Under the pieces are notes generated by a model. That model had not been told where the DNA came from, ran no database searches, and saw only the letters and a program-made list of their open reading frames with translations. Position numbers and translations under genes: made by a program. This document shows positions 29,030-44,000 of a stretch of DNA of 64,000 bases, in pieces; the first letter of the stretch is position 1, and each line of letters opens with the position of its first letter. This DNA comes from CBDCOD01 sp965219665 (lineage in GTDB: Bacteria > Pseudomonadota > Gammaproteobacteria > CAKMZV01): positions 1 to 64,000 of the forward strand of contig CBDCOD010000017.1 in assembly GCA_965219665.1 (NCBI GenBank). The letters are read 5' to 3'.

Positions 29030-32000
29030 ACTTTCTTCACTTGAACGACTGTCTAAAACAATAAAGACGTCTGTGTTTGCAACACCTACTAAGGAGAGAA
29101 CATTGCCATTTAATCCCTTAGCTCTATCGTACGATCCAGCATTATAAGCGTCACTATCATTGATACCGCCATCTGTAATGCGAACAAGAATACACCGATT
29201 ACCGCTGGTTAGTCCAGAAGAGTACAGTCCACTATCTGCCTCAGGGCAACTGCCATTGGCTAAGAGTGGTGCGCTGGATGTGGCATCACCTTGACTGGTG
29301 TCAAAATCGCGCCAACCTATTCCCAGTAGATACGTTCTTAACACTAAGGAGCCATTGGGTAGCTGGCTAGGTAAGCGAATTGTGGCTAACGCAATGCTAC
29401 CAACATGACGAAGGCCTGCCATTTCCATGTCAATTAAACCTGTTCTATATTCAAATACGGGGTCTGCTACATAGCCTGTTCCTCTACCTAAGCCGTTTAG
29501 GCTCTCAATGCTTTCTTCTGTTAGCACCAGCCCTGTAGAGAGTGCCATAGAGCGCGCAAAATAACCAGAGCGCGCAACGTTCTGTGACTCACTTAGTCTG
29601 TACGATGCGCTCTCAGTCCATATGATACGACGAATACTGGTACTCTCTTGTATTTCATCAGGCAGGCCGTCTTGCTCTGAGTCAATCAGTTGACTCACCT
29701 CTATTTGATTTGGCAGCACAGTCAATACCAGACTACCTCTGGACGCGGCAGTGATACCCTGAGCACTTCTACGGTGCACACTCACTGTAACTTCATATAC
29801 ACCCTCTGCAAGATTGCCAGGATTAAATATTATGCGCTGGCAAGATCCATGACCAGAACTCAGTAGGCCACCATGGCTTTCATGATGCGAGAGACAGAGT
29901 GCACTACCTGTTATGCGAGATACTATTTCTGTGGTTCCTATGGACCAGTCCAAGAAGGTCTGCGCTGACTGCCAGCCACCTAAGCGGGCGGTTATCGTAA
30001 CCGTTCCACCACCTGCTCTTATGGCTCGAACCTTGCCATTGCCGTTGCCTTCTTGGAATAGTTCTAACCAGACTACTGGTTGGTTGTGGATTTGTGGATT
30101 TGTGCCGTCTAAAATTTCTTGCCCATCTCCGACACCATCGCCGTCTAAGTCACTATTAAACTGCGCATTCACCACCCCTAAGCCCTGCAAATAGAATTCT
30201 ACAGCGTTGCTTAAACCGTCGGTATCACTGTCTGCTGCACCGTTACTTATAGGGCTATTTGCATTGGTCCGAGAGTACCCTTGGCGCACTTCAATAATAT
30301 CGGGCAAACCGTCACCATCTGTATCTGTTTCAGCTGTTAAGCCAGAGTTTGAGCTACAGCTGATGTTATCAGATGGTATCGCTGGATTTGCATCCGCACA
30401 GCCAATCAGGGTCTCTATCGTATCAGGAATACGATTTCCGTTGATGTCTGTTTCAATATCTGCCTCATGTGGATTGAGGTTGTTAGCAACTTCAAATACG
30501 TCTGGATAACCGTCAGCATCAGCATCACTTATGGCACTGACGCCCGTTATGCCAATACTGGCAAGATAGCCTTCAATCGCATTAGTAATACCGTTAGCAT
30601 TACTATCACCTGCTCCATTCAAATACGGAGAGTCTGCATCGTTTATACCATTGGATAGAATATACTCTAAACCATCTGGCAGACCATCACCATCCGAGTC
30701 AAACGCTCCATCAGGAATGCCGTCATTGTTGCTATCTGCCACATTGCCAGCGCCTCGTTCTTCAAAGCGATTTTGTAGGCCATCGCCATCTGAATCCTCT
30801 ACGTGATCAAAGACACTATCAAGATCTGTATCACGGTTATTTGGCGCAGTATTGAACTCCCGCAACTCTAAAATATTACTTAAACTGTCACCATCTGCAT
30901 CTTCATCTGCATCGCTTAGCCCATTGTTATTTGTATCGCTTAGAGTGGCTGAGGTATTTGTTAGGTAGAATTCTTCACCGTCTGTCAGACCATCGCCATC
31001 AGTATCAGCACGATATGGATCAGTGCCTATCTGAACCTCTTCCAGATTAGTGAGCCCGTCTGAGTCAAAGTCTTCGGCACCATCATTTATACCGTCATTA
31101 TCTGTGTCAGGGTCTGTGGGTAAGGCCGTAAGCGTTATGGCACGTGAGGTGGATGCAAATATATTCCATTCAGCCCCATCGGATAGACCATCACCATCTG
31201 TGTCAGGATTTCTGGGGTTAATGCCCAAAAATAATTCAAACCCATCGGACAGACCATCATCATCTGTGTCTCCATTATGGTCTGAAATAATACCGGTTGC
31301 TGCATTGGAAGCGAGTAGGCTAAGCACGCTATCGCCTACAGCAGAAATAACGACGCTTTCTGTACTTTCGTCATTGCTATCTCCCAAAACGTCAAAACTA
31401 ATGAGTGCACTACTGCTGCCTTGCTCTATGGTAGCAGAGTGTACGGTTGTGTAGTCGGCGCCCGCAGTAGCAGTTCCTGTGGTAATAATAGTGAAGTCAA
31501 TTGCATTCTGAGTAAAGTTGAGGAATGGTATGGATACCTCTGCCTGTAGTGGAACGCCTTGCAGTTGTTCCTCAAACCCTGGCTCTACTCCGTGCTGAAC
31601 AATAGCAACAGTAACTGGAATATGTGCTAAAGCCTCATTATCTATAATGATTACAGTCGCTGAGGATGTGAGGTTTATATCATCAATAATTGAATCAAAT
31701 TCACTGGGTTGCGGTATCATACTGATTGTGGTTAATCCAACCACTACAGTCTCCCTGCCCTCTAATAGGGTATCATCTAATATTTCTATTGCGAGGCTGG
31801 CTGTGCTACGCCCATCTAAGATGTCATAACTGGCAGCGCCAGATGATGTGTTGCCAAGCACAAAATCTACACCTTCAATAGCAATGCTACTGGAAACGTT
31901 TTGTACACCAATGGAAAGCGTTGAACCCGTAGCGTTAATAATCGCTTCACCAGACTGGTCAGTTAATGTAACTCGAATATTCCCATGGCGGGTATTGGTG

Positions 32001-35000
32001 AATACTTGAGCCGGTTCAGCGACCAAGTTCTGTATGGTTAGGCTTTCTTGTCCATCTGTGATTAGATAGCGCAGTGACAACGTTTTACTTTGCTCAGCAT
32101 CTAATACATCAATAGTAATGCCTGATCCAAGAGAAATAGCTGCATTATCAGAGCCGATTAGCCCAATGGTGGTCTCCTCACTTAACTCCAGTGCAGCGTC
32201 ATCCAACGCCCTTAACAGAATACTTGAGCTACGAGCCCCATGGGGGATGATGATATTAAGCGCGCTTAATGAAACATCCTCACTGGCAAGGGTTGCTGAT
32301 CCTGATACCCCTAAAAAGAGGCTAATATCTGTGCCAGTCAGATTAGTGGATGCTAACGAGACAACTATCTCCAGCTCTTCATCAGATTCAAGAATCGTAT
32401 GCGTAGTAGCAGCAAAGTTTACAGCAATATTCTGATTATTTTCATCATGGATTGTAACGGCATAAGCACTCTGAGCAGGCGTAGTGAAGTGCGGGAAGGT
32501 TGGGGCTGTAAATTGAATAATAATGTTCTCTTCATCTTCAAATAGTGTGTCTGTACTGACATAGAGCACAATTGCTGCACTCGATTGCAGCGGATCAATC
32601 ACAAAAGTTTGACTACTTAGTGTGTAATCCTCACCAAGCGTTGCATCTCCTCCCAGAATGAATGGGAAATATAGGGGAATTGATGTGTGGTTCACTGTAT
32701 CTAAGCTAAGTACCGCTGTAATAGAGCCTACATTTTCTGCCACAGCATCATCTACACCAAGGCGATATGTATGTGGACCTAAGTCATTATCCAGAATATC
32801 AATGATGGCAGTATTGCCCAACGATACCGCGCGCAAGTCCCCTGTAGGGTTAGAAACTTGTAATATGGCAGTTTCTGTCGTCTCAAAACGCAAATCATCT
32901 ATGAGCATAATATCTGTGAGAACTTCATTGCTGCCGGTGCTAAGCACTACAGTAGTGCGCGAGGTAATATCTAATTCGTCAGCCGTAGCATTGATGGTGG
33001 TAACGGCTACCACAAAGGTCAATGGCTTCCACTCATTGACGACATTACCTGCCAGGGCGACCCGCACTGACGCATGTTCTCCTTCTGTGCCTTCGTTCTC
33101 TATAAATCGCAGTGAGACAGCCGCATCTCTAAATTCATCATCGATAATGTGGGTAGAGGTTGTCAACGGTAAGTCATCTGCACTAATGCCAATACTGGCA
33201 CCAATACCATTTATCTCAATACCAAAGGTTTCAGTGCTTTCTAAGAGGCTATCATTTTGAGCCAGTAGGCTAAATTGCGCGCTTTGACGATTAGGGGCAA
33301 TGGCAATAGTAAAGGTTGCTGGGGAAACTATATCAGAGCCTATACGGGCTGAATCATTGACTAAACGCACACTATAGAGCAGCGTAGAGTGTGTCTCGTT
33401 AATACGACCAATGGAAAGGCGATATACATTAGGAATAATGTTATCTTCGCGTATGTCTGAGAAATTGATTTCGGCAGAAACACCTGTATTATCATTGTCT
33501 GTGATAGTGAAGCTGACTACATTACTGAGTTGATCTATCAGGTCGCTACGGAAGGCTGCGGATAAGGACTCGCTGTTCTCTAAACGTTCATCATCTACTG
33601 CCCCTATTGTGAATACGCCACTACTACTACCAGTCGGAATGCTAATTAAGTTGTCACTGGGCGTTATCGTATAGTCATTGGTTTCAGCAACCCCTGAGAA
33701 TAATGCTTCAATAATGATGGGCTGAGCGCGACCATTGGCAAGCATTTCTCCATTGTTGTTCTCTAAATAGATGATTACATTTTGCGTTTCTCCTTCTGCA
33801 AGGGTAAACTGAGGCGTGCTGATTATAGAGACGGCATCTACCTCATCATCTATGATACTTAAAAGCACCTGTGATTCGCTTATACCTGTACGCAACTCTG
33901 GGTTTGCTGACACATCCGCCATGACAACAAATGTTTCTGTTGCCTCAATAAGGAAGTCATTGAGCACAGTTAGGGGGAATATAGCAGAGGTACTACCGTG
34001 CGCAATAGATACCATATTTGCCATATTGTAGTCATCTCCTCTAACTGCTTCACCGCTTGGGAAGGCAACCATTGTATGCAATGTCGAGCCCGTGTTATTT
34101 GTAGAGCCAATGGCAATAAGAATCTGCGTGGCAGTTGGTATGTTGGTGGATGATTGTTCGGCAAGAATCAAGTCTGTGGCTAATACTTGTACTATGATGT
34201 TTCTATTGTCGTTATCTACAATCCTGTAGCGTACAACGCTTTCGCTGAGAGTCGTACGCGTGTCACTTGCGGTTATGGTTACATCAAATGGCTCATCATT
34301 TTCAAACAAGTCATCGTCGATAACTGCAAAAGAGGCTTGGGCAGCGTTAAGACCCTCTCTTATGGTGAGGTTCGAAACAGTAATGATGTCCGTGTTCGTG
34401 GTTTGTGAGCTATCCAAATATGCGCGCTGAATGCCAGAAGTGGATACGTCAGAGAATGCCAAATTAAAGGATAGACTAAGCCCTACACCCAACATGTCAA
34501 CTTCTTCTTGCAACTGTAGCCTCAATATGGCAGGAGTCTCTGCTTGCTCGCGTGGCTGCTGTGGTGTCAATACTTGAACTGTAGTGCTTTCATTATCAAA
34601 AATTGTGACATGCGTTGTCTCAACACTAACATTCACTAACGTACTGTCGTATATATCTGTTAATGCTAATGCTACTGATTCACTAAATTCTAATACTCTA
34701 TCATCATGTGTAGCATATGTGATAGTCGTATAAGTGCTATCTATTGCTATAACAGCATCTGCAACAAAAGCATAGTCAACTGGGTCACCAATGCCGCCTG
34801 CTACTCGTGATGCACTATTTGCCAAGTTACTGCTTGGTGTGGCAATCTGAATAAAGAGCGGTACACCCGTATTATTTGGAAGAGAGAGTTCAATCAGCAT
34901 GCCGATTAAGTCACCTTCTTCCCCACTATCTACATGAGTGATGGATAGGGTTACTGTGTCGTTGTCTTCTATAAATAAACTGAAGGTTGATTCATCTAGA

Positions 35001-38000
35001 ATCACTAATGGCTCTTCTGGCTCAGCCAGCGTTACATCAAAGCGCTCTGTCAGCTCAAATAAACCATCGTCAATAACATCAAACTGAATACTGGTAGAAC
35101 TCTCTCCTGGCTGGATAAGTACCGTCTGCTGCGCAACTTGATAGTCCACATTTTCTATTGCTGCACCGGATAACGCGAAGGGGAATGATAATACTCTACG
35201 TGTGTTATTAACGACCAATGAACCTGAACTGTCACGTAGGAATAATTCAGCCATCACTGCACGATTTGCTGCCTCAGAACCCGTGCTGATTTGCACTAAA
35301 TCTATGTACGTAATATCATTATCGGTTATCTCCGTCATTGCTGATACGGTAGATAAGTGCACTCTGTCATTACTCGCTCCACTAAGATGTACACGCACTG
35401 TTTCTGTAGCCTCAAGCAGCCTATCATCTAATACAGAGAGTACAGCACTACCTCTTCTTAATCCAATGGGTATAGTAATCGTTGTATCTAGTACATAGTC
35501 TGTTCCGCTATCTGCTGTACCCGTTGTACTAAGGTATAGTTCTATCGGATTAGGTGAGTTATTGGGCAGAGTAAGCTCTGCATTCAAAACAAGCGTTCCA
35601 GCTGGTTCTGACAAAGGAGTAACTGCAAAAGCAATGGTGGCGGTAACGCTTTCGTTGTCAATAATGGCGGCTTGTGTACTATCTCCCACATTCAATGCCG
35701 GATGATTAGATGCTACAGCAGTTATAGTCAATGACTCAGTGCTCTCAAAAAGCAGATCGTCAAATAAAGTTATTTCTAATATGCTTTCACGTCCACCATC
35801 GTTAATGCTTACTGTAACTACGTTCGTGTTGGCGGGGCTTCTAAAATCAAAGAGCGGCTCTACCTCACCACTTAAGCCAATTAGAATATCCAAAGCGGTC
35901 CCCGTGTTATTGGTGGTATCTAAACTAATGGTGATAGCAGCAGGTGTATCTCCTTCTATACCCGCTTGCGCTGCACTTAAGGTAACATTGACGGTGCCTG
36001 TTGTGTTATCACCGTCAAAAATAACCGTCTGTTGCTGGGCAGCTAGTGTGGTTTCTACTTGTTCGTTATTTGACCCATATAAGCCAATACGTACACGCTC
36101 ATCATCTTCAAAAAGATCATCATCAGCAACAAACACCAATGCAGTGCCTCTACTATCGCCTACATTTAATGTTAATGTGGTGGAGAGAATACCGTTAACA
36201 TGACCCAATCCATGAAAATCTTCAGCACTAACATCACCCGATAAGGATACATATAATTCAACTGGCGCCTGCGTAATATTACTGGCGATTGTTGTGCTGA
36301 TAACACCATTTTCAATCAAAAATAGCTGTGCAGTAATTTCTAAAGGCTCACCAAGTATAGGCGGAATTGCCTGCGGTTCTGCGCCAGCTGTAACCGATAA
36401 GACAATCCCCACAAGCTCATCATCTAATAAAGTTATTTCTATGCTTGGAGTGCTAAATAATGTGTCCAAATTCACTGCTGTAGTATGCGCACTTGATAGG
36501 ATAGAGGCTATCGCTAAATGTATGGTTTCTTCACCTTCAAAATCACTGTCATCTATAGCCATCACTTCAATCTGCGCTCTATCTGATCCAGGCGCAATAT
36601 GCACGATAGTAGGGGGCGCGATATAGTCTGTGTTGGCTATAGCAGTTCCTGAAAAAGTAATTGAAAAAGTGAGTGTATCAGGTGTAGCATTTACTCGACT
36701 TAGTTGAGCAGTTACTCTCAATGCCCCAGCAACATTTTCCCGAATAGTAGGTTGGTTACTGCCCAATGCAAGGCCAATATTGGTATTATCATCGTCTATG
36801 ACCACGATCTCTGCAGGATCAGATAAATGAATATTTGATAGCCTTGCCGCATCAGACAAATCAACGTTATTAAATGCTCCTGTTAGGCGCACACGCAATA
36901 CTTCATCATTTTCAAAGAGTGCATCATCCTCTACAACAAAACCAAGTATTGATGTACTTTGATTAGGCAAAATGGTTAAAAGTCCTGCGGAATCACTCAA
37001 GGCTGCATTTGTCTCAAAGTCTGCAAAGTCTGCCCGCCCAAATGATTCTATCGACACCAAGATTGGCTGACCTGTCATATTAGGGCGACTTAGTACAAGG
37101 GTCAGTGTCGTACCCTCACCCGTTCCTTCATTCGCATTCCCTGATAAGGATATAGTTGCCGTTGCTAGTGTATGATCTGTAATTGTCAGCTCTATATTCG
37201 GAGTGTTCAGCGGCTGTGCAATACTAACTGGTAGTATACTTTCTAAACGTATAGATAAAGTTTCTGTTGATTCATACAGATCATCACTGCGAACAGGTAG
37301 TACGTCAGTAACTGCTGTTTGACCTGCTGGCACAATAATAGTGCGACTGTTTAGACTGGCTGTTGATATACCAGAGAAATCTGCAACCTCAGCAAACTGA
37401 GCACCTGTGCCTAACCCTTGAATGGAGTATGTAAAGGTTGAGTTGCTTAAACTTGCTGTAGAGAGCAATGCTGTAACTAAAAGTGACCCGCCTTCTTCGC
37501 CAGATTGGGCTGTAATACTTCCGATAATGTTTTCACTATCTCTATCTGAAATGAGGATAGACAGCGTTGTTTGCGCTATTTGGACCGAGGCATGACTGCT
37601 TGCTGTGGATGCTAATATAACCGTCAGCTCTTCAAAGCCTTCTACAATGCCATCATTAAAGCCACCAATAACCAACGAACCCGTATCCGTTCCTTGCCTA
37701 ACGATAATTGAACCACTTAAGTCTGCTAAAGTTGTAACCGTCCTAGTCGGTCCGCCTGATAGGCTGAAGCCAACAAAGTCAGCACCACTTACATCTCCAG
37801 ATACTGAGAAAGGAATCTCCACCGGGCGATCGGTATTATTAACCCGATCCACAGTAACTAAGAATGTTAAGCTTTCGTCTTCTTGGTTACTAACGCCATC
37901 TGCAACAAAGCGGAGCGATGCAGAGCGAGCACTTGCAAAGTCTTCATCATCTTCAATAAGCGCTGTTATCGTGCTTCTTGCTAATGATACCTGAGGATGA

Positions 38001-41000
38001 TCTACTCTACCGATAGCAACACCAAACTGCTCATCACCCTCCCATAAATCATCATCTATAACTGCTACAGTAAAGACAGCAGCAGATTCACCCGTGTCAA
38101 TTTGACCACCTGCTGCACTGACAATAATATCAGCTGGCGTCGCGCGTGAAGCGGCCAAAAATTCATAGCCTATATTACCGAATTCAATAGCATTACCTGT
38201 TTGGTTCACAATGGGTAATCCATTATGCTCAAGCCGTGCTTCTACATTCAGTTGCATTCTACCTTCTACTGCCGCATTTAAGACACTAAAGGCGAGCACT
38301 GCCTCCTCATTGTCTTTAATGGAAACGCCTATTGTGCTATCTTCTAATGCGGTTTGAACAAAGAATGGTACATTCGTAGGAGTACTAATCTGTATAACCA
38401 AGGTTTCCGTAGATTCAAGCAAAGTATCATCGACTATATTAATCTGAGCTGTGACAGAAGAAACTCCCTCCAAAATGACTACGTTGCCCTCAAAAATAAT
38501 ATCATCAGCAATAGCTGTTCCCTGATTACCTAAATGAACTGGTATAGCGATAGCAAAGCCTGATTCATTCACTAAGAGTGCGCTAGGATCAGCTACATCA
38601 AAAACTTCTACCTTAAAGCGCGCAGGGGCAGATATTTCTTGAGGAAGTTTTTCTGCACCATCAGCAAGTGCCACAATACGCAGCCCAGGTGTTGAGGTAT
38701 CTGCAATCATAACCTGTGTCGTACTGGGTCTACCTGTGAAGCTACCAATATCCTCAATGACTCTGTCATTAAGCTGTATTTCTACAGTTTCTATCCCTTC
38801 CAGAGCAGAATCGCGCACAGCAGGAATAACGAGTATGCTGGAAGTGCCTCCGTCTGCAATAATAAACTGTCGATTAGACACACTAAAGCCTGGTACAAAA
38901 TCACTTATGGTCACATTGCTGCCTAAAATAAAGTCAATATCAAAAGTTAGTGCTGAGTCTGATCCATTCTCTAAAGCATTACCTGCCTCATCAATTAGGC
39001 TAACTCGCACCTGTGCGGTAGATAAACCCTCTGCGGCATGAGTCAGCGTTTCTACACGAATATTACGCGGTTCATTATCAGCAATCATCGCGCTGACCAT
39101 GGGGTTGATGAGCGTAAGAGCCGTTTCTGTTGTCTCTATCATAATAGATAGCGATTCATTGGCAAGTTCAAGCAGCTGGTCTTGAATAACTGGGACAGTT
39201 ACCGTTACTGCACTCTCACCGCTTGCTATCAGCAGTTGTCTGTCTGCAGGGTCAGTGGAGTAGCTAAAGTCTTGGTTGGGAAGTGCTGTGATACCTAATG
39301 CACCCCATCTCAATATAATGGGTCGCCCTGTATTGTTAGTACGACTGAGCGTAATAGAAATTTCTATAGGAACGGTCCCTCCTTGAGTTTCAACGCCTAA
39401 AGTGCCTTCAGACCCATTTCTAACCACCAGATTGGTGGCAACATTCTCTGCATCTGCATCATCTGCTATCTGTGCAGTAATCTGTGATATTTGTGACTCA
39501 ATCCGTTCATACGGCAAGGATAGTAAATTAAAGACTATCGTCTCCGTTGTTTCAAAAAGAATGTCGTCATAAACCTCTATGATTGTCTCACCTGTACGCG
39601 CACCATCAGCAATTGATAAGGTCAGCGACGACTGCAAGAAGTCCACTCCCTGTACTTGCTCTACGCCACCTGATGCCGATCCACCCTGCACTTGCAGCGG
39701 AAACTCCAATGTGTTACCCGTACGATTAGGGATGTCAAGAGCAGCTGCTAAACGGATATTAACTGGAGTACCGTTGTTTTCTCTTCCATTCTGCACAACA
39801 GATAGCGTAATAGTCGCTGTATCATCATCTTCTATGACTACCGTCGCATGATTATTAACACCAGCTAACCCAAATAAATCAGTTCCTATAATGCGCGCAC
39901 TGATCTGCTCATCTAACTCAAAGAGGCTATCATCTATAATCGTTATATCTAAAGAGGCTGTACTTTGACCATCTATAATTGGTACGATTACCTGTGTTGA
40001 GGAGAGTATGTAGTCTGAACCACGCTCAGCCGTATCATTTATAGTGGATACACTAATGGTTACATTGATGGAACTGCCAAGCGTATTGACCCCATTCAAG
40101 GCTATTACAAACTGCACTGAAGGAGCACCTTCTAATGCTGATTCACCTGTAATCTGTACACTAGAGTCTAAGACTTCATCATCTGTCAAAATGGCTGTAC
40201 TTGTACTGTCCACACCTGTGACTAAAGAATCACTAACTGCCTCTATACGCACAGCTACTTCCTCATTGTGTTCCAAATTCGTATCATCAAATATAGCTAT
40301 CTGAATCTGTGCTGAAGAAGCGCCTACTGGAATAGTAATGATGCGCGTGCTGGCATCAAAGTCCACATTGCGCTGTGCTGGGACGGTAGCATGAATAATA
40401 GAATCATAAAAAGCTACCGTTACATGTATAGGAGAGCCGGTATTGTTTCTGCGTGTCAGTTGAACAGTTGCACTCAGATTATCCGTGCCTTCTAAGCCTC
40501 CTTCTAGGGTAATGGATGCTGTTGAATTATCATCATCTAAAAGAAACGCTGTAACACTTGTTGATACAAATATCAAGCGTGATAAAACACTTTCGGGTAA
40601 ATCATGGGCTAAGGCGATTTGTAGGGTCTCAGTTGACTCAAATAACAAATCTTGGATGCTGCCTATTGAGCTAAATGCTCGATCTCCTCCAGAAAAAATA
40701 GTGAGATTAAGCGTTGATATGCCGTAGTCTTCCCCAGGTGTTGCTGTGCCTCCTAATCCTACAGCATAGAAGCCAAGATCTCGACTGGAGGCATTATGCT
40801 GTGATAGAGTCGCTACAATGTCTATTTCTTCCCCTTCAGTAGTTGCACCAACTGTTAGAGTAACCGTGGCTATTTCATCATCCTCTATAAAGATGGCAGC
40901 AGTTGGTGCAGTGCTAATTGCTGAAGATAGCAGCGGTAAATTACTGCTCTGTAAACGAGCAACGCCCTGCTCGTCCAGCTCCCATAACGCATCTTGCACA

Positions 41001-44000
41001 GGGGTTATCAATGCTACTCCAAAGCGCTCTCCAACGCCTATGGGAATGATGATAGTGGTTGTAACAAAGTCCTCCATACTGGCGGTAATGCCTGCTGGCA
41101 CATCGTCTGTATTTACTGTTACTGTAAAGTCTATGCGGCTTGAAGTAAGGTTTACTGTCCCCAAGTCTAACTCTAACTGAGCTGATCTTTGACTGGCTTC
41201 CTCTGCATGCACAATGGTAGATAAACTAAGCATTACCGCGTCATTGTCAGTAATGAGCGCAGTTGCTTCAGAAAAATCTGTGATACTTGGAATACTGCTA
41301 CCTGTAATAGCTATATTTAAAGTTTCTGTGCTTTCAAAGCCTAAGTCATCAATCACTCCTAAACTGAAGGTGCCATGACGCTCTCCTACGTCTATATAGA
41401 CACGGAAGGTGTTGCCTTGATCTATGTCTGCCTCCGACCCAGTTATTAGCAAATCAAACCAAATTGCTGCTGGTGTGTTATTGTCTAAAGCTATTTGAAC
41501 AAATCCTTCTATAGGTTGACCGTTCTCAGAACCATTTTGGGTAATAACTATCTGAGCAGAGGTTGGGTTGTCATTGTCTCTAAGGTTTTCTAAAATTTCA
41601 CGTTGGCTAAAGGTTAGGCGAGATAAAACCGCTGCAGGTATCGCTGAAGTGCTTAATACAATCTGAACGCTTTCATCCCCTTCAAATAAAGCATCATCTA
41701 TTACCAAGATGTCCGTTGAAGCACCCACAGCACCATTTTCAATAACTAAGGTATGTGTGGTGTAGTCTATGCCCGCCTGAGCTTGACCAAAAGACTCTAT
41801 GGGGAAGACTAAAGGAGCGCCCGTCTGGTTAGCAAAACCTAATGCATTACTAATTTCAAGAGTCCACGGCATGCCACCTTCAATGCCTATACTTACGCTC
41901 CGAGCCTGTATATTAAGAATTTCATCATCTTCAATATAGCCTACTACTGCGCTATTATCTAACCGAATGGACGGATTAGAGACCGCTGTAAGGCGTAGTC
42001 CAAGACTTTCTAATAATTCAAACCCTGTATCATCCACTATGGGAATAGCTATTTGTGCAGATTTCTGACCAACCCCAATAATAATTTCGGTTGGGAATGT
42101 GCCGTAATCAGAAGCTTGTGCGCTGGTTAAGGCATCAATAATTTCAACGTCAACCACAATGTCTTGGGACAACTGATTTGTAGTATTCAAATTGACTTGG
42201 AATACCAAATCTTGCGCCGGACTTTCAGAGCCTGTTGTTATCAATTCAAGAGTTGCAACTGCTTCTTGAATAAATGTATTAAATATGAGTGTGTCTGTGG
42301 TTTCTACACTCAAATCAGAGTGCAGCACTGCAAGTGCACTAATGCCAATAAGCTCTGTTTCCTCAATAAATTGGTCAGCCAATATTGCTATATCCACACT
42401 ACCAGTAGTTGCGCCTATAGGTATGGTTAACAGTGCTGTTGATTGCGCAAAATCAGATAATGAGGCAGCAGCAACAGTCAACGCACTAGCATTGCGTGCT
42501 GCCACTGCCCCTTGACTGGGTTCGATCAGCCTTACCTCGTACTCAATAGGTGCTGGTGTATTATTGGTAACATCTAAGCTAATTGAAATCGGTAGGTCAG
42601 CCCCTTCAAAGCCATTAGGAACGCTCAAAACTGCACTGTTAAACTCATTGTCTGCAATAAACACACTGGCAGTAGCAACATGTGCTGTAAATGGCGGACT
42701 CACAAACTCTACAACGACTGTTTCTATGCCTTCGTATATGGTGTCATCTATTGGTGTAATATAGAAAAATGTTTCTGTGCTACCCTGTGCCAGAAAAACA
42801 GTTTGCTGGTCTATGGTGTAGTCTAAACCAGTTACTGCCAGCCCTCTGTATGACAAATTCAGTACTATGTCTGTGGCTACAGCATCTGCCGAAACAATGC
42901 GTAACTCACCGCGGCGTTGACCTTCCTCACTGGCGTTGCTCTCTGTAATGATATAAAGCGTATTAGGACCGGTATCGTTGTCCAAAATCGTACCGGATAC
43001 AACTGGCTGTTGCAGTAATACAGGCTGACTACCTACATAGCTTATTTGCATCCGCACTGGTTCGTCTATCTCATTGATGAGATCATCAATGACTGGTAAA
43101 CGAATGGTTGCTTGCCTTGCGCCACTTTCAATACTAATTGTAGAGGTTACAACAATAAAATCAATCTGCGGCAAAGCAACACTCTGCGGATAACTCAATT
43201 CAAAGATCAAGGCTTCGCCTGTGTTATTGGTAGAGGGCAAACTAATCGTAAACTCTATCGGACTAGATCCTTCAAGTCCCTGTTGCGTTTGTGCAACTGA
43301 GACGGCAATTTGCTCATTGTCCAGTAAATCAACAGTTAGTGTGGATGGATTAACCCTTAACACTTGCTCGTCAATGTTAATACTATCTGTGCGCAACTGT
43401 AGATTTAGGCGCTCAACTCCCTCAAGCAGGTCGTCATCTACCATCACAATATCTATCAAAGCAGAAGTGCTTCCTGCTGGAATGGTTGCACTAAAATCAG
43501 TTGTAATGAGGTCAGCAGCTAAATCAGCACTACCTGCTAAAGCAAACAGCTCTACCGTGACGGCTTCATTAATAGCAAAAGAGAGTGCCACTTGTACTTG
43601 CCCCGTCGAGATACCCTCAACAGGCGCAGAAATCAATTGTATAGAGACAAGCGATACATCATCATCCACAAGCAGGACACTGGTACTAATGCCAGCACGT
43701 ACGAACGGACTACTGCTTTGTGGTGTAAACGTGATAGTTTCAGTGACTTCTGAGTAAACATCATCATATACTGGGACCGTGATAATAGCGGTTGACTGTC
43801 CAAAATTTATAACGCTAACCAAATTATTTTGATAGTCATTCTGCCCACCGCGCACTACACCACCTATAGCCGTACCTGTAGAGTCAAGCGTAATAGATAT
43901 AGCTTGGCTGGTATCATTTGCTATCAGTGCCACACCTGTATCACTGCTAACGAGCAATCCGACCGTTAATAGGAGGTCAGCAGGACTTCCTTCTACATAA